NCBI GenBank assembly: GCA_963746955.1
Contig: CAVVDR010000017.1
Coordinates: forward strand, 124,001 to 188,000
Length of the DNA stretch: 64,000 bases
Source of the DNA: DASQBT01 sp963746955
GTDB taxonomy: Bacteria > Pseudomonadota > Gammaproteobacteria > Burkholderiales > Thiobacillaceae
Direction of reading: 5' to 3'
The notes under the pieces: model-generated
Databases searched by the model: none
What the model saw: the letters and a program-made list of their open reading frames with translations, nothing else
What the model was told of the DNA's origin: nothing
Shown: positions 17,800-27,377 of the stretch, piece after piece
Numbering within the stretch: position 1 is the stretch's first letter
Layout: each line of letters starts with the position of its first letter
Position numbers and translations under genes: made by a program

Positions 17800-18456
17800 T
17801 CATATCTGGCGGCGGCTGCGGTCTGCCCACACCGCGGCTTCCACGCGCGAACGCAGATTCAGCTTCTTGAGCAGATGTTTGACATGAACCTTGACCGTGC
17901 CCTCGGCAATATTCAGTTCCCGTGCGATCAGCTTGTTGCTCTTGCCGTCCACGATGTGCTCCAGGATCCTGCTTTCCTGGTCCGTCAGTCCGGCTTCTTC
18001 CACGCTTTTCGCGCGGGGTTTGTCGCGCAGCGAGGAGGCGAGCAACTGGGTCAGCCGGTCGGTGATGGCAATCCTGCCGCGCGCCGCGTCGCTCAGGTGC
18101 GCCATCAGGTCCTCGGGCTCCATGTCCTTCAGCAGATACCCGTCAGCGCCCGCCTGCAGCGCCGCGACCAGATCTTCCGCCTGGTCCGACACAGTCAGCA
18201 TGATGACCCGCGAATCCAGGCCGGCATCCTTGATCGCCTTCAGGACTTCCACCCCGCTCATTTCTTTCATGTTCAGGTCGAGCAGGATCATATCCGGCTT
18301 GAGGGCATGGGCCAGTTTTATTCCTTCGTCGCCGCTCGACGCCTCGCCAACGAAATTGAATTCGGGCGTGGCCTGCAGAAGCTGGATCACGCCCTTGCGG
18401 AACAGAGGATGATCGTCAACCACGAGTATGGTCTGAACGTCTGGTTCCGGATTCAT
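17800..18456 (-). CDS. narL: Nitrate/nitrite response regulator NarL
   Basis: A 218-residue NarL/FixJ-type regulator. The N-terminal receiver domain has the acidic pair DDHP (about 15-18), phospho-acceptor Asp in LLDLNM (about residue 60) and conserved Lys in LLKDME (about 110). The C-terminal LuxR-type helix-turn-helix includes NKLIARELNIAEGTVKVHVKHLLKKL (shown in part; about 178-203). Its ATG overlaps the narX stop by 4 bases, so sensor and regulator are coupled. A probable NarL 7-2-7 site lies at 20518 in front of the nar genes. It is expected to activate narK-narGHJI in nitrate. Confidence 0.95.
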   Translation of the reverse strand: MNPEPDVQTILVVDDHPLFRKGVIQLLQATPEFNFVGEASSGDEGIKLAHALKPDMILLDLNMKEMSGVEVLKAIKDAGLDSRVIMLTVSDQAEDLVAALQAGADGYLLKDMEPEDLMAHLSDAARGRIAITDRLTQLLASSLRDKPRAKSVEEAGLTDQESRILEHIVDGKSNKLIARELNIAEGTVKVHVKHLLKKLNLRSRVEAAVWADRSRRQI

Positions 18457-20384
18457 GTCGTGAGTGGAGAGTGGGAAGGAATGGAGCGCTGATTCCCCGG
18501 CATGAAGTGCAGGGTGACGCGGGTGCCCGAGGTGGCAGGTTGCTCCACCGCCACGGTGCCGCCCAGGTTTTTCGCCCGCTCTTCCATGATGGTCATACCG
18601 TAATGATGGATCCCCGCGGACTTACGAATGCCGATGCCGTCGTCCTCGATAATGGCACAAACCGAGCCATCGCTGCCACATTCCACGCTTACCCGCGCAT
18701 GCCTGGCCTTGGCATGGTTGAGCACATTGGACAGGGCCTCGCGCACAATCTGCAGGGTGTGGATTTCCTCGTTGGCGGAAAGTGAACAGCCCGCCAAATG
18801 CGCCTCCAGGGCAATCGGAAGATCGCCCCGGCTGGAAAACTCCGCCACCGTGGTTTGCAGCGCGGTGGCCAGGCCTTCTCCTTCGATACGCAGGCGGAAG
18901 GTGCTGAGCAGTTCCCTGAGCTGACGATAGGCGCTGTTAAGTCCTTCACGCAATTCGCCCAAAACCTGGGAAGCTTCATCCCCCCTGCGTTGCAGATCCA
19001 CCAGTGGCTTCAAGCGGCTGACCTGTATCTTCATGTAGGCCAGCGACTGCGCCAGGGAGTCATGCAACTCGCGCGCAAGGGCCGCGCGCTCCTCCAGCAG
19101 AGACACGCGCCGGCTTTGCTCGCTGCGCCGAGCGGTGCCAATGGCAATGCCGATATGGCGCGACAGCGCTTCCAGCAACTGGGTCTGCCAGGTCTCCAGC
19201 TTCTTCCCGCGTGGCATCTCCAGTTGCAGTACCCCATAGCTGGTCTCGGTATCTTTGAGCGGCAGCGACAGCACTTGGCGGCCATCCCGAAGCGCATGCA
19301 CTGCCAGGGATTTATTGGCCAGGCATTCGGCGCAGCTCAGCAGCCCGCACATGTCAATGTCGCCGCGGGCGGAGTCCAGCGTTGATGCGATCACCCTGGC
19401 GCGCTCATCGCCTGCTTCCACCAGACACGCCTGTCCATGGCCCACGCCGAGGACGTTTTCCAGATCCTTGAGCAAAATGGCATAAGTATCGGAGGCCACC
19501 GGGCCGTTGTATAGCCGCGCGATGGAATGATAGAGCAATTCCAGCGAGCGGTTGGCGACAATGAGTTCGGCAGTCTTTTCTTCTACCCGCGCTTCCAGAT
19601 TCTGATACAGCTTGGAGAGGTCTTCCGCCATTAGATTGAAGGCCAGGCCAAGTCGTCCGATTTCGTCTTCTCCAGTCACATTGGTGCGCATGGCGAGATT
19701 GCCCTGGCGAAACTGGTCGGTCAGCCCAAGCAGGCCGCGCAGGGGGTGGACAAGGATGTTGTTGACCAGATAAATGGAGAGGGCTACCAGGAGAATGGTG
19801 CCGATGACCGCTGCCCCAAGGATAACGCGCATTACGAGGATTTTCGCTTCGGCGGCGTCTTCGATCTGTTTGACCAGATCATTGATGCGGGAGACGAATT
19901 CAGGGATTTCGTCGAGCACTGCCGCATCTGTGATCGTCGCGTGCGACGTGACCGGCAGTTTGACCAGGCCGGGCCTGATCTGCGTGCGCCAGCTTGCTTC
20001 TATTTGCCGGTAGGTCTGCCTTAGCGGGGCAGTCTCGTCGTCCGGCAGGACCGACAGGATGGAACTGGACTTCAGGTCGCTGTCAAACCTGGCGACGGCC
20101 TTTTGCAGGTTTTCGGAGGATTCCGATTGTCCTTCCTGCAGGATACGTTGATAGATGGAAGCCATGCGCCAGCTTTGCATCCGCAGGCTGCCTGCCACGT
20201 TAATGGCTTTGCCGCTGCCTTGCGTGGTTTCCGCCACTAGCCACGAGGTGGACATGCTGACCACCGCCAGCATGGTGATCGCGCCAATCATGCCACCCAG
20301 CCGCAACAGCAGGGAGTTCTGCAGTCTCTTCCATTCAAAACGGCTCAATTGATTTCCCCAGGCAAAGAAAGCAGAACTTTCCAC
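18453..20384 (-). CDS. narX: Nitrate/nitrite sensor histidine kinase NarX
   Basis: A 643-residue membrane sensor. Two transmembrane segments (about residues 29-51 and 184-206) flank a periplasmic domain that opens with the nitrate-binding P-box (VAGSLRMQSWRM, about 64-75). HAMP, a linker and a GAF-like region with several Cys (CGLLSCAEC) follow. The HisKA_3 domain carries the phospho-acceptor in ELHDSLAQS (about 441-449), and the HATPase motifs include NVLNHAKA and DDGIGI. It is divergent from narK and co-transcribed with narL. Length is slightly above E. coli NarX (598). The role is nitrate sensing for the genes to its right. Confidence 0.96.
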   Translation of the reverse strand: MESSAFFAWGNQLSRFEWKRLQNSLLLRLGGMIGAITMLAVVSMSTSWLVAETTQGSGKAINVAGSLRMQSWRMASIYQRILQEGQSESSENLQKAVARFDSDLKSSSILSVLPDDETAPLRQTYRQIEASWRTQIRPGLVKLPVTSHATITDAAVLDEIPEFVSRINDLVKQIEDAAEAKILVMRVILGAAVIGTILLVALSIYLVNNILVHPLRGLLGLTDQFRQGNLAMRTNVTGEDEIGRLGLAFNLMAEDLSKLYQNLEARVEEKTAELIVANRSLELLYHSIARLYNGPVASDTYAILLKDLENVLGVGHGQACLVEAGDERARVIASTLDSARGDIDMCGLLSCAECLANKSLAVHALRDGRQVLSLPLKDTETSYGVLQLEMPRGKKLETWQTQLLEALSRHIGIAIGTARRSEQSRRVSLLEERAALARELHDSLAQSLAYMKIQVSRLKPLVDLQRRGDEASQVLGELREGLNSAYRQLRELLSTFRLRIEGEGLATALQTTVAEFSSRGDLPIALEAHLAGCSLSANEEIHTLQIVREALSNVLNHAKARHARVSVECGSDGSVCAIIEDDGIGIRKSAGIHHYGMTIMEERAKNLGGTVAVEQPATSGTRVTLHFMPGNQRSIPSHSPLTT

Positions 20385-20517
20385 CCTTCAAGCGTAATAC
20401 ATCCTTTCTCCAGCCTGCGGGTAAAAGGGGGTACCTCTTCCTCGCGAACGGCCCAAAGCCAGGCGGGTACGCTAAAAAAAACATAATACAAAACAACACG
20501 TTTTCAAATGCCACTCA

Positions 20518-20533
20518 TACCACCAACGTGGTA
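20518..20533. promoter_or_regulatory. Putative NarL 7-2-7 operator
   Basis: TACCACC-AA-CGTGGTA is an inverted pair of heptamers with the 2-base spacing used by NarL and NarP (consensus TACYYMT). It lies in the 254-base region between narX and narK, 106 bases before the narK start codon, so it could act on both. No clear FNR box (TTGAT-N4-ATCAA) was found. Confidence 0.55.
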
Positions 20534-20638
20534 TCCAGCCTGCTTTCCGCGTCCCGCCACCCACTGGAAACAGTCTGTTCAACAGCGTAAAAAGCACACT
20601 GTAATCTTTTTATCCGATTCGATCTGGTTACGGAGTGG

Positions 20639-21907
20639 ATGATGGCAACGCAGCATTACAAGGCATGGTCGGTCGTCATCATGAGCACGCTGTCGTTCAC
20701 GGTATGTTTCATGATCTGGATGATGTTCGCCGTCATCGGCGTTCCGATCAAACAACAACTGGGTTTGAACGAAACCGAGTTCGGCATCCTGATTGCGACG
20801 CCGGTTTTGACCGGGTCTCTGGCTCGTGTCCCACTGGGGATGTGGACGGATAAATTCGGCGGGCGCGTCGTGTTCCTCATTCTGATGCTTTCCACCGTCA
20901 TCCCGATCTGGATGATCTCGCAGGCAACTCAATTCTGGCATTTCCTGCTGACCGGGCTGTTCGTCGGCGTGGCTGGCGGCTCCTTCACCGTTGGCATTGC
21001 CTATTGTGCGCGATGGTTTCCCAAGAAACGGCAGGGGACGGCGATGGGTATCTTTGGCGCCGGGAACACGGGGGCCGCGCTCACCAAGCTTCTGGCACCC
21101 ATCATCGTGGTGGGGTACGGCTGGACGATGGTACCCAAGGTTTATGCGGTGTTGATGCTGGTGACAGCCATCGTGTTCTGGTTCTTCACCTACAGCGAGC
21201 CCGGGCACAAGGTGGGTAAGTCCGTAACCATCCGTGAACAGCTTGCCGCGTTCAGGGACCCGAAGGTGTGGCGTTACAGCCAGTATTACTCCATCGTGTT
21301 CGGCGGCTACGTCGCGCTGGCATTGTGGATGACCAAGTACTACATCAGCGAATACGGCTTTGACCTAAGGACCGCCGCGTTGCTGGCTGCCGCCTTCAGC
21401 ATCCCGGGCGGGCTGCTGCGGGCAGTCGGGGGCTATTTCTCCGACAAGTTCGGTGCGCATACCATGACATGGTGGGTGCTGTGGATTTCACTGGTATGCC
21501 TGTTCTTCCTTTCCTACCCTCAGAGCGACATCACAATCCTCACGGTGAAAGGCCCGTTGACGCTGCATTTCGGCCTGAATGCGACCGTGTTCACCATCAT
21601 CATGTTCGCCCTGGGCATCGTCTTTGCGCTCGGCAAGGCCTCGGTCTTCAAGTACATCTCTGATGACTACCCTCACAACATCGGCGTGATTTCCGGGGTG
21701 GTCGGGCTTGCCGGCGGCTTGGGCGGGTTCCTGATGCCGATCATGTTCGGCGCGCTGGTAGATCTGACCGGCATCCGCTCCTCCGCGTTCATGTTGATGT
21801 TCGGCATCGTGTGGGTCTCCTTGATGTGGATGTACTGGACGGAAGTGCGCCCGATGGATGCGGCCCGGGAACTGAAGCGGGCGCAGATTGCGGACGTGAT
21901 GGAGTAA
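20639..21907 (+). CDS. narK: Nitrate/nitrite MFS transporter NarK (type 1-like)
   Basis: A 422-residue major facilitator with about 12 transmembrane helices. The nitrate/nitrite porter signatures are present as glycine-rich helices: GLFVGVAGGSFTVGIAYCARWFP (shown in part; near residue 115) and GVVGLAGGLGGFLMPIMFG (near 345), plus an Arg in the RVPLGMWTDKFGGR loop. Size matches NarK1-type nitrate/proton symporters. Start at ATG 20639 or the adjacent ATG 20642, behind GGAG. It is the first gene of the nar operon and brings nitrate to the cytoplasmic active site of NarG. Confidence 0.95.
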   Translation: MMATQHYKAWSVVIMSTLSFTVCFMIWMMFAVIGVPIKQQLGLNETEFGILIATPVLTGSLARVPLGMWTDKFGGRVVFLILMLSTVIPIWMISQATQFWHFLLTGLFVGVAGGSFTVGIAYCARWFPKKRQGTAMGIFGAGNTGAALTKLLAPIIVVGYGWTMVPKVYAVLMLVTAIVFWFFTYSEPGHKVGKSVTIREQLAAFRDPKVWRYSQYYSIVFGGYVALALWMTKYYISEYGFDLRTAALLAAAFSIPGGLLRAVGGYFSDKFGAHTMTWWVLWISLVCLFFLSYPQSDITILTVKGPLTLHFGLNATVFTIIMFALGIVFALGKASVFKYISDDYPHNIGVISGVVGLAGGLGGFLMPIMFGALVDLTGIRSSAFMLMFGIVWVSLMWMYWTEVRPMDAARELKRAQIADVME

Positions 21908-21962
21908 CGAGCGGGCTGGGCAAAGCATGGCTCAGGTGGTCAATTTTACGAGGGATACAACG

Positions 21963-23573
21963 ATGTCTATCAACGTCGACGAATGGAACCCGGAGGATCC
22001 TGCGTTCTGGGAATCCACCGGCAAGCGGATCGCCTACCGCAACCTCTGGATTTCGGTGCCCAGTCTGCTGTGCGGTTTCGCCGTCTGGATGATGTGGGGA
22101 ATCATTGCCGTGCAGATGCTCAACCTGGGCTTTCCGTTTACTCAGGGTCAACTGTTTACGCTCACCGCGATTTCCGGCCTGGCCGGGGCGACGATGCGGA
22201 TCCCTTCCTCGTTCTTCATCCGCCTGGCAGGTGGACGTAATGTCATCTTCCTCACCACCGCCATGTTGTTGGCTCCGGCCATCGGTACCGGCATCGTTTT
22301 GCAACACAAGGACTGGCCGCTGTGGGCATTCCAGCTCATGGCCTTATGGTCCGGCGTCGGCGGCGGCAATTTTGCCAGCTCGATGAGCAACATCAGCACC
22401 TTCTTCCCCAAGCGGCTGCAAGGCACGGCGCTGGGCATCAATGCCGGGCTGGGCAACTTCGGCGTGACCAGCATGCAGATTCTGATCCCGCTGCTCATGA
22501 CCGTGGGCATATTCGGCGCGCTGGGTGGGGATTCAATGACCCTGGTCAAGGACAGCGGCTGGATCTTCGGCAAGATTCACGCGGGCACACCCACCTTTAT
22601 CCAGAACGCGGGCTTCGCCTGGGTGCTGTCGCTGGTGCCGCTGGCGATCATCGCCTGGTTCGGCATGAACAATCTGAAGCCGGTTTCACCCGACATCGGC
22701 AGCACCCTGATGGCGTTCATCAAAGTCACCTGGCTCTTTACCCTGAGCTTCCTTCCCGCCGGCGTTGGGCTGTACCTGTATCTGCCGGCACCCACAGGGC
22801 TGGGGCTGCTCAACATGTGGGTGGCGATGCCGCTCATCATCGCCAGTACCCTGCTGGTGATGAAGCTGGCCGCGTTTGGCGCCATGAAGGAAAACATCGC
22901 CAAACAGTTCGCCATTTTCAACAACAAGCACACCTGGTCGATGACGGCGCTCTACCTCGTCACCTTCGGCTCCTTCATCGGTTTTTCCATGGCGCTGCCG
23001 CTGTCCATCACGGTCATTTTCGGCGACAGCCACATCCTTGACGCCGCTACCGGGGTCTGGAAGCACGTCAAGAACCCCCACGGACCGTCTGCGCTTACCT
23101 ATGCGTGGATCGGGCCTTTCGTCGGCGCGTTGATCCGCCCCGTTGGGGGCTGGATTGCCGACAAGGTCGGGGGGTCCATCGTCACCCAAATCATTTCCGT
23201 GGTGATGGTGGCGGCTTCCGCCTATGCCGGCTATCTGATGATGCAGGCCTATCACTCGGCCACGCCGGAGATCTATTTCTCCCAGTTCCTGATCACATTC
23301 GTGGTGCTGTTTGCTGCCACCGGTATTGGCAATGGCTCCACCTTCCGCACCGTCGGGGTGATCTTCGACCGCGTGCAGGCCGGCCCGGTGCTGGGCTGGA
23401 CTTCGGCAGTGGCAGCTTACGGTTCATTCATCGCTCCGGAGGTGATAAAGGGCCAGATCAAGGCCGGCACCCCGGAATATGCGATGTACGGCTTCGCCAT
23501 GTTTTACGCCATATGCCTGGTACTGAACTGGTGGTTTTACCTGCGCAAGGGTTCCCAGATTCGGAATCCGTAG
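21963..23573 (+). CDS. narK: Nitrate/nitrite MFS transporter NarK (type 2-like, long form)
   Basis: A 536-residue second NarK. The start at ATG 21963 (MSINVDEWNPED) is chosen for its GAGGGAT ribosome site; an in-frame ATG at 21927 lacks one. It keeps the family Gly-rich helices (SGVGGGNFASSMSNISTFFP near residue 140; FAATGIGNGSTFRTVG near 455). It has a longer central part than the first copy, with extra hydrophobic segments around residues 210-300. NarK2 types are usually nitrate/nitrite antiporters, so the pair probably covers nitrate entry and nitrite exit. REP-like hairpins separate it from narG. Confidence 0.94.
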   Translation: MSINVDEWNPEDPAFWESTGKRIAYRNLWISVPSLLCGFAVWMMWGIIAVQMLNLGFPFTQGQLFTLTAISGLAGATMRIPSSFFIRLAGGRNVIFLTTAMLLAPAIGTGIVLQHKDWPLWAFQLMALWSGVGGGNFASSMSNISTFFPKRLQGTALGINAGLGNFGVTSMQILIPLLMTVGIFGALGGDSMTLVKDSGWIFGKIHAGTPTFIQNAGFAWVLSLVPLAIIAWFGMNNLKPVSPDIGSTLMAFIKVTWLFTLSFLPAGVGLYLYLPAPTGLGLLNMWVAMPLIIASTLLVMKLAAFGAMKENIAKQFAIFNNKHTWSMTALYLVTFGSFIGFSMALPLSITVIFGDSHILDAATGVWKHVKNPHGPSALTYAWIGPFVGALIRPVGGWIADKVGGSIVTQIISVVMVAASAYAGYLMMQAYHSATPEIYFSQFLITFVVLFAATGIGNGSTFRTVGVIFDRVQAGPVLGWTSAVAAYGSFIAPEVIKGQIKAGTPEYAMYGFAMFYAICLVLNWWFYLRKGSQIRNP

Positions 23574-23588
23574 GGACCCGCAAACGCA

Positions 23589-23630
23589 GGTGCGCCATGC
23601 GCACCTTTGAATCGGTGCGCACAGCGCACC
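23589..23630. repeat. Pair of REP-like hairpins between narK and narG
   Basis: GGTGCGC-CAT-GCGCACC (23589-23605) and GGTGCGC-ACA-GCGCACC (23614-23630) are two perfect 7-bp stems with 3-base loops, separated by TTTGAATC and followed by CTACAGG. Such paired units are common as dispersed repeats in betaproteobacteria. They could stabilise or separate mRNA segments between narK and narG. Confidence 0.75.
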
Positions 23631-23645
23631 CTACAGGAGCAAACA

Positions 23646-26600
23646 ATGAGTCACTTCCTCGACCGACTGACCTTCTTCAAGAAGAACATTGCCGAGTTCT
23701 CCGACGGCCACGGTGTGGTCAGCAACGAGGACCGCAGCTGGGAGAACGGTTACCGCAGCCGCTGGCAGTCCGACAAGGTGGTGCGCTCGACCCACGGCGT
23801 GAACTGCACCGGCTCGTGCAGCTGGAAGATCTTCGTCAAGAACGGGCTCATCACCTGGGAGATCCAGCAGACCGACTACCCCCGCACTCGGCCCGACCTG
23901 CCCAACCACGAGCCGCGCGGCTGCCCGCGCGGGGCGTCCTATTCCTGGTATGTATATTCGGCGCAGCGGGTGAAGTATCCGCTGATCCGCGGCCGATTGA
24001 TGGAGATGTGGCGCGAGGCGAGGAAGACCCTGGACCCGGTGGAAGCGTGGAAATCCATCACCCAGGATCCGGTCAAGGCCAAACGCTATAAATCCGTGCG
24101 CGGCCTGGGCGGCTTCGTGCGCGCCAACTGGAACGAGGTCACCGAAATGATCGCGGCGGCCAATGTGTTCACCATCAAGGAATTTGGCCCGGACCGCATC
24201 TACGGCTTTTCGCCGATTCCGGCCATGTCCATGGTGAGTTATGCCGCAGGCTCGCGTTATCTCTCCCTCATTGGTGCGGCCTGCGGCTCTTTTTATGACT
24301 GGTACTGCGACCTGCCTCCGTCCAGCCCCCAGGTGTGGGGCGAGCAGACCGACGTGCCCGAGTCGGCCGACTGGTACAACTCGACCTATCTGATGGTGTG
24401 GGGTTCCAACGTGCCGCAGACCCGTACCCCCGACGCGCATTTCTACACCGAGGTGAGATACAAGGGCACCAAGACCGTGGCCGTATCCTCCGACTTCGGC
24501 GAGATGGTCAAGTTCGGCGACATCTGGCTTGCGCCCAAGCAGGGCACCGATGCGGCCCTCGCACTCGCCATGGGCCACGTGATCCTCAGCGAATTCCACA
24601 ACAAGGGCAGGAGCGAATACTTCGACAACTACTGCCGCCAGTACAACGACATGCCCATGCTGGTCATGCTGAAGGAACACGAAGGCAAGCTGATTGCCGA
24701 CCGCTATCTCCGTGCATCGGACCTGACCGGCAATCTGGGCCAGGACAACAACCCGGAATGGAAGACGGTCGTGATCGACGAGAACACCGGCTATCTGGTG
24801 GCGCCCAACGGCAGCGCCGGGTTTCGCTGGGGCCAGTCCGGCGCCTGGAACCTGGAAATGCGCGACGGCTTTTCGGGCAAGGATGTGAGGCCGCAACTGA
24901 GCCTCCTGGGCAGCCACGACAAAGTAACCGAAGTCGCCTTCCCCTATTTCGGCGCCGACGACCACGCCGACCTGCTGTCGCGCAATGTGCCGGTCAAGCG
25001 CATCAGCCTGGCCGACCGCGAAGTGCTGATCGCCACGGTGTACGACCTGACGCTGGCCAATTACGGCGTCGATCGCGGCCTCGGCGGCCCCAATCTGGCC
25101 GCCGGCTACGATGACGATGTGCCCTACACCCCAGCCTGGGCCGAGAACCATTGCGGCGTGCCGCGCGCCGACATCATCACCGTGGCGCGCGAGTTCGCCG
25201 ACAACGCCGACAAGACCCACGGCAAGTCCATGGTCATCCTCGGCGCGGCGCTGAACCACTGGTACCACAACGACATGATCTACCGCGGCATCATGAACCT
25301 GCTGATGATGTGCGGCTGCATCGGCCAATCCGGCGGTGGCTGGGCGCATTACGTGGGACAGGAGAAGCTGCGCCCGCAGACCGGCTGGACGCCGCTGGCC
25401 TTCGCGCTCGACTGGCATCGTCCGCCGCGCCACATGAATTCGACGTCTTTCTTCTATGCCCACACCAGCCAGTGGCGACATGAGAAACTTGCCGCCGCCG
25501 ACATCCTCTCGCCCACCGCGGACAAGAGCAATGGCGATTATCGGCTGATCGACTTCAATGTGCGCGCCGAGCGCATGGGCTGGCTGCCGTCCTGCCCGCA
25601 ACTGGAAACCAATCCGCTTGAAATCACCAAAGCCGCGGAAGCGGTGGGCATGGACCCGGTGAAGTATGCGGTGGAGCAGATGAAGTCGGGCGCGCTCAAG
25701 TTTTCCTGCGAGGATCCGGACAATCCGAAGAACTTTCCGCGCAATATGTTTGTCTGGCGCTCCAACCTGCTGGGCTCCTCGGGCAAGGGACACGAGTATT
25801 TCCTCAAGTATCTTCTGGGCACGCAGAACGCGGTCCTCGGGCCGGACCTGGGCGAACTGGGCGAAGCCAAGCCGAAGGAAGTCGTGTGGCATGATAAGGG
25901 CGCGGAAGGCAAGCTGGATTTATTGGTGACGCTCGACTTCCGTATGTCGACGACCTGCCTGTACTCGGACATCGTGCTGCCGTCGGCGACCTGGTACGAG
26001 AAGGATGACCTCAATACTTCGGACATGCATCCTTTTATCCACCCGCTGTCCGAGGCGGTCCAGCCGCTGTGGGAGTCGAAGTCCGACTGGGACATCTACA
26101 AGACCATCGCGAAAAAGTTCTCCGAACTCGCCGCGATCCATCTCGGCACCAGGAAGGACCTGGTGCTGACCCCGCTCCTGCACGACACGCCTTCCGAGCT
26201 GGGCCAGTCGCTGTCGGTGCGCGACTGGAAGAAGGGCGAGGTCGATGCCTTGCCGGGCAAGACCATGCCCAGCATGACGGTGGTGACGCGCGACTACGCC
26301 GACACCTACAAGAAGTTCACCGCACTGGGCCCGCTGATGACCAAGATCGGCAATGGCGGCAAGGGCATTACATGGAACACCGAGTCCGAGGTTAGACAGC
26401 TTGGCGAACTGAATTACACGGTGAGCGAGGAGGGCATCAGCAAGGGGCTGCCGAAAATCGAATCGGCTATCGACGCCTGTGAAGTCATCCTCATGCTCGC
26501 GCCCGAAACCAACGGCCAGGTGGCGATCAAGGCCTGGGAGGCTTTGTCGAAGATCACCGGGCGTGACCATGTCCATCTCGCGATCACGCGCGAGGACGAC

Positions 26601-27377
26601 AAGATTCGCTTCCGCGACATCGTGGCGCAGCCGCGCAAAATCATCTCCTCGCCGACCTGGTCGGGGCTGGAGTCAGAGCATGTGTCCTACAACGCCTGCT
26701 ACACCAACGTACACGAGCTGATTCCCTGGCGCACCCTGACCGGCCGCCAGCAGTTCTACCAGGATCACAAGTGGATGCTGGATTTCGGCGAGGGCCTGTG
26801 CGTGTACAAGCCGCCGATCGACACCAAGACCATCGCGCCAATGCTGGGCAAGAAGCCCAACGGCCATCACGAGTTGGTGCTCAACTGGATTACCCCGCAT
26901 CAAAAGTGGGGCATACACAGCACCTACACCGACAACCTGAGGATGCTCACCCTGTCGCGCGGCGGGCCCCATGTCTGGGTGTCGGAAGTGGAAGCCAAGG
27001 AAGCGGGCCTGGCGGACAACGATTGGGTTGAAGTATTCAACGTCAATGGCACGCTCACCGCAAGAGTCGTCGTGAGCCAGCGCGTGCCGCGCGGCATGTG
27101 CCTCATGTATCACGCCCAGGAGAAGATCATCAACGTTCCCGGCGCAGAAGTCAGCGGACTTCGCGGCGGCATCCACAACTCAGTGACGCGCACCGTGACC
27201 AAGCCCACCCACATGATCGGTGGCTATGTGCAGCAGGCCTACGGCTTCAACTACTACGGCACGGTGGGTTCCAACCGCGACGAGTACGTGATCGTGCGCA
27301 AGATGAAGAACGTCGACTGGATGGAAGGTCCGCTGAACGAAAACGGACGGGCGCCCGAAGCAAGGAGCAAATCATGA
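23646..27377 (+). CDS. narG: Respiratory nitrate reductase alpha subunit NarG
   Basis: A 1243-residue Mo-bis-MGD catalytic subunit that reduces nitrate to nitrite in the cytoplasm with electrons from quinol. Start at ATG 23646 behind AGGAGC; the upstream in-frame ATG at 23607 lies in the hairpin region. Visible signatures are the FS0 iron-sulphur ligands in THGVNCTGSCSW (His and two Cys, about residues 50-61) and RGCPRGAS (about 93-100), the Mo-ligand Asp region YNSTYLMVWGSN (about 236-247) and late cofactor-binding blocks. There is no twin-arginine motif, as expected for membrane-bound NarG facing the cytoplasm. The stop overlaps the narH start (ATGA). Confidence 0.98.
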   Translation: MSHFLDRLTFFKKNIAEFSDGHGVVSNEDRSWENGYRSRWQSDKVVRSTHGVNCTGSCSWKIFVKNGLITWEIQQTDYPRTRPDLPNHEPRGCPRGASYSWYVYSAQRVKYPLIRGRLMEMWREARKTLDPVEAWKSITQDPVKAKRYKSVRGLGGFVRANWNEVTEMIAAANVFTIKEFGPDRIYGFSPIPAMSMVSYAAGSRYLSLIGAACGSFYDWYCDLPPSSPQVWGEQTDVPESADWYNSTYLMVWGSNVPQTRTPDAHFYTEVRYKGTKTVAVSSDFGEMVKFGDIWLAPKQGTDAALALAMGHVILSEFHNKGRSEYFDNYCRQYNDMPMLVMLKEHEGKLIADRYLRASDLTGNLGQDNNPEWKTVVIDENTGYLVAPNGSAGFRWGQSGAWNLEMRDGFSGKDVRPQLSLLGSHDKVTEVAFPYFGADDHADLLSRNVPVKRISLADREVLIATVYDLTLANYGVDRGLGGPNLAAGYDDDVPYTPAWAENHCGVPRADIITVAREFADNADKTHGKSMVILGAALNHWYHNDMIYRGIMNLLMMCGCIGQSGGGWAHYVGQEKLRPQTGWTPLAFALDWHRPPRHMNSTSFFYAHTSQWRHEKLAAADILSPTADKSNGDYRLIDFNVRAERMGWLPSCPQLETNPLEITKAAEAVGMDPVKYAVEQMKSGALKFSCEDPDNPKNFPRNMFVWRSNLLGSSGKGHEYFLKYLLGTQNAVLGPDLGELGEAKPKEVVWHDKGAEGKLDLLVTLDFRMSTTCLYSDIVLPSATWYEKDDLNTSDMHPFIHPLSEAVQPLWESKSDWDIYKTIAKKFSELAAIHLGTRKDLVLTPLLHDTPSELGQSLSVRDWKKGEVDALPGKTMPSMTVVTRDYADTYKKFTALGPLMTKIGNGGKGITWNTESEVRQLGELNYTVSEEGISKGLPKIESAIDACEVILMLAPETNGQVAIKAWEALSKITGRDHVHLAITREDDKIRFRDIVAQPRKIISSPTWSGLESEHVSYNACYTNVHELIPWRTLTGRQQFYQDHKWMLDFGEGLCVYKPPIDTKTIAPMLGKKPNGHHELVLNWITPHQKWGIHSTYTDNLRMLTLSRGGPHVWVSEVEAKEAGLADNDWVEVFNVNGTLTARVVVSQRVPRGMCLMYHAQEKIINVPGAEVSGLRGGIHNSVTRTVTKPTHMIGGYVQQAYGFNYYGTVGSNRDEYVIVRKMKNVDWMEGPLNENGRAPEARSKS

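Noticed and set aside
20385..20638. FNR box for the nar operon
   Set aside because: No TTGAT-N4-ATCAA match found on reading the gap; only the NarL-type site stands out.
23631..25892. 753-codon minus-strand open frame opposite narG
   Set aside because: Pure shadow of narG; the product is a low-complexity His/Val/Ala/Gly mix and has no ribosome site.
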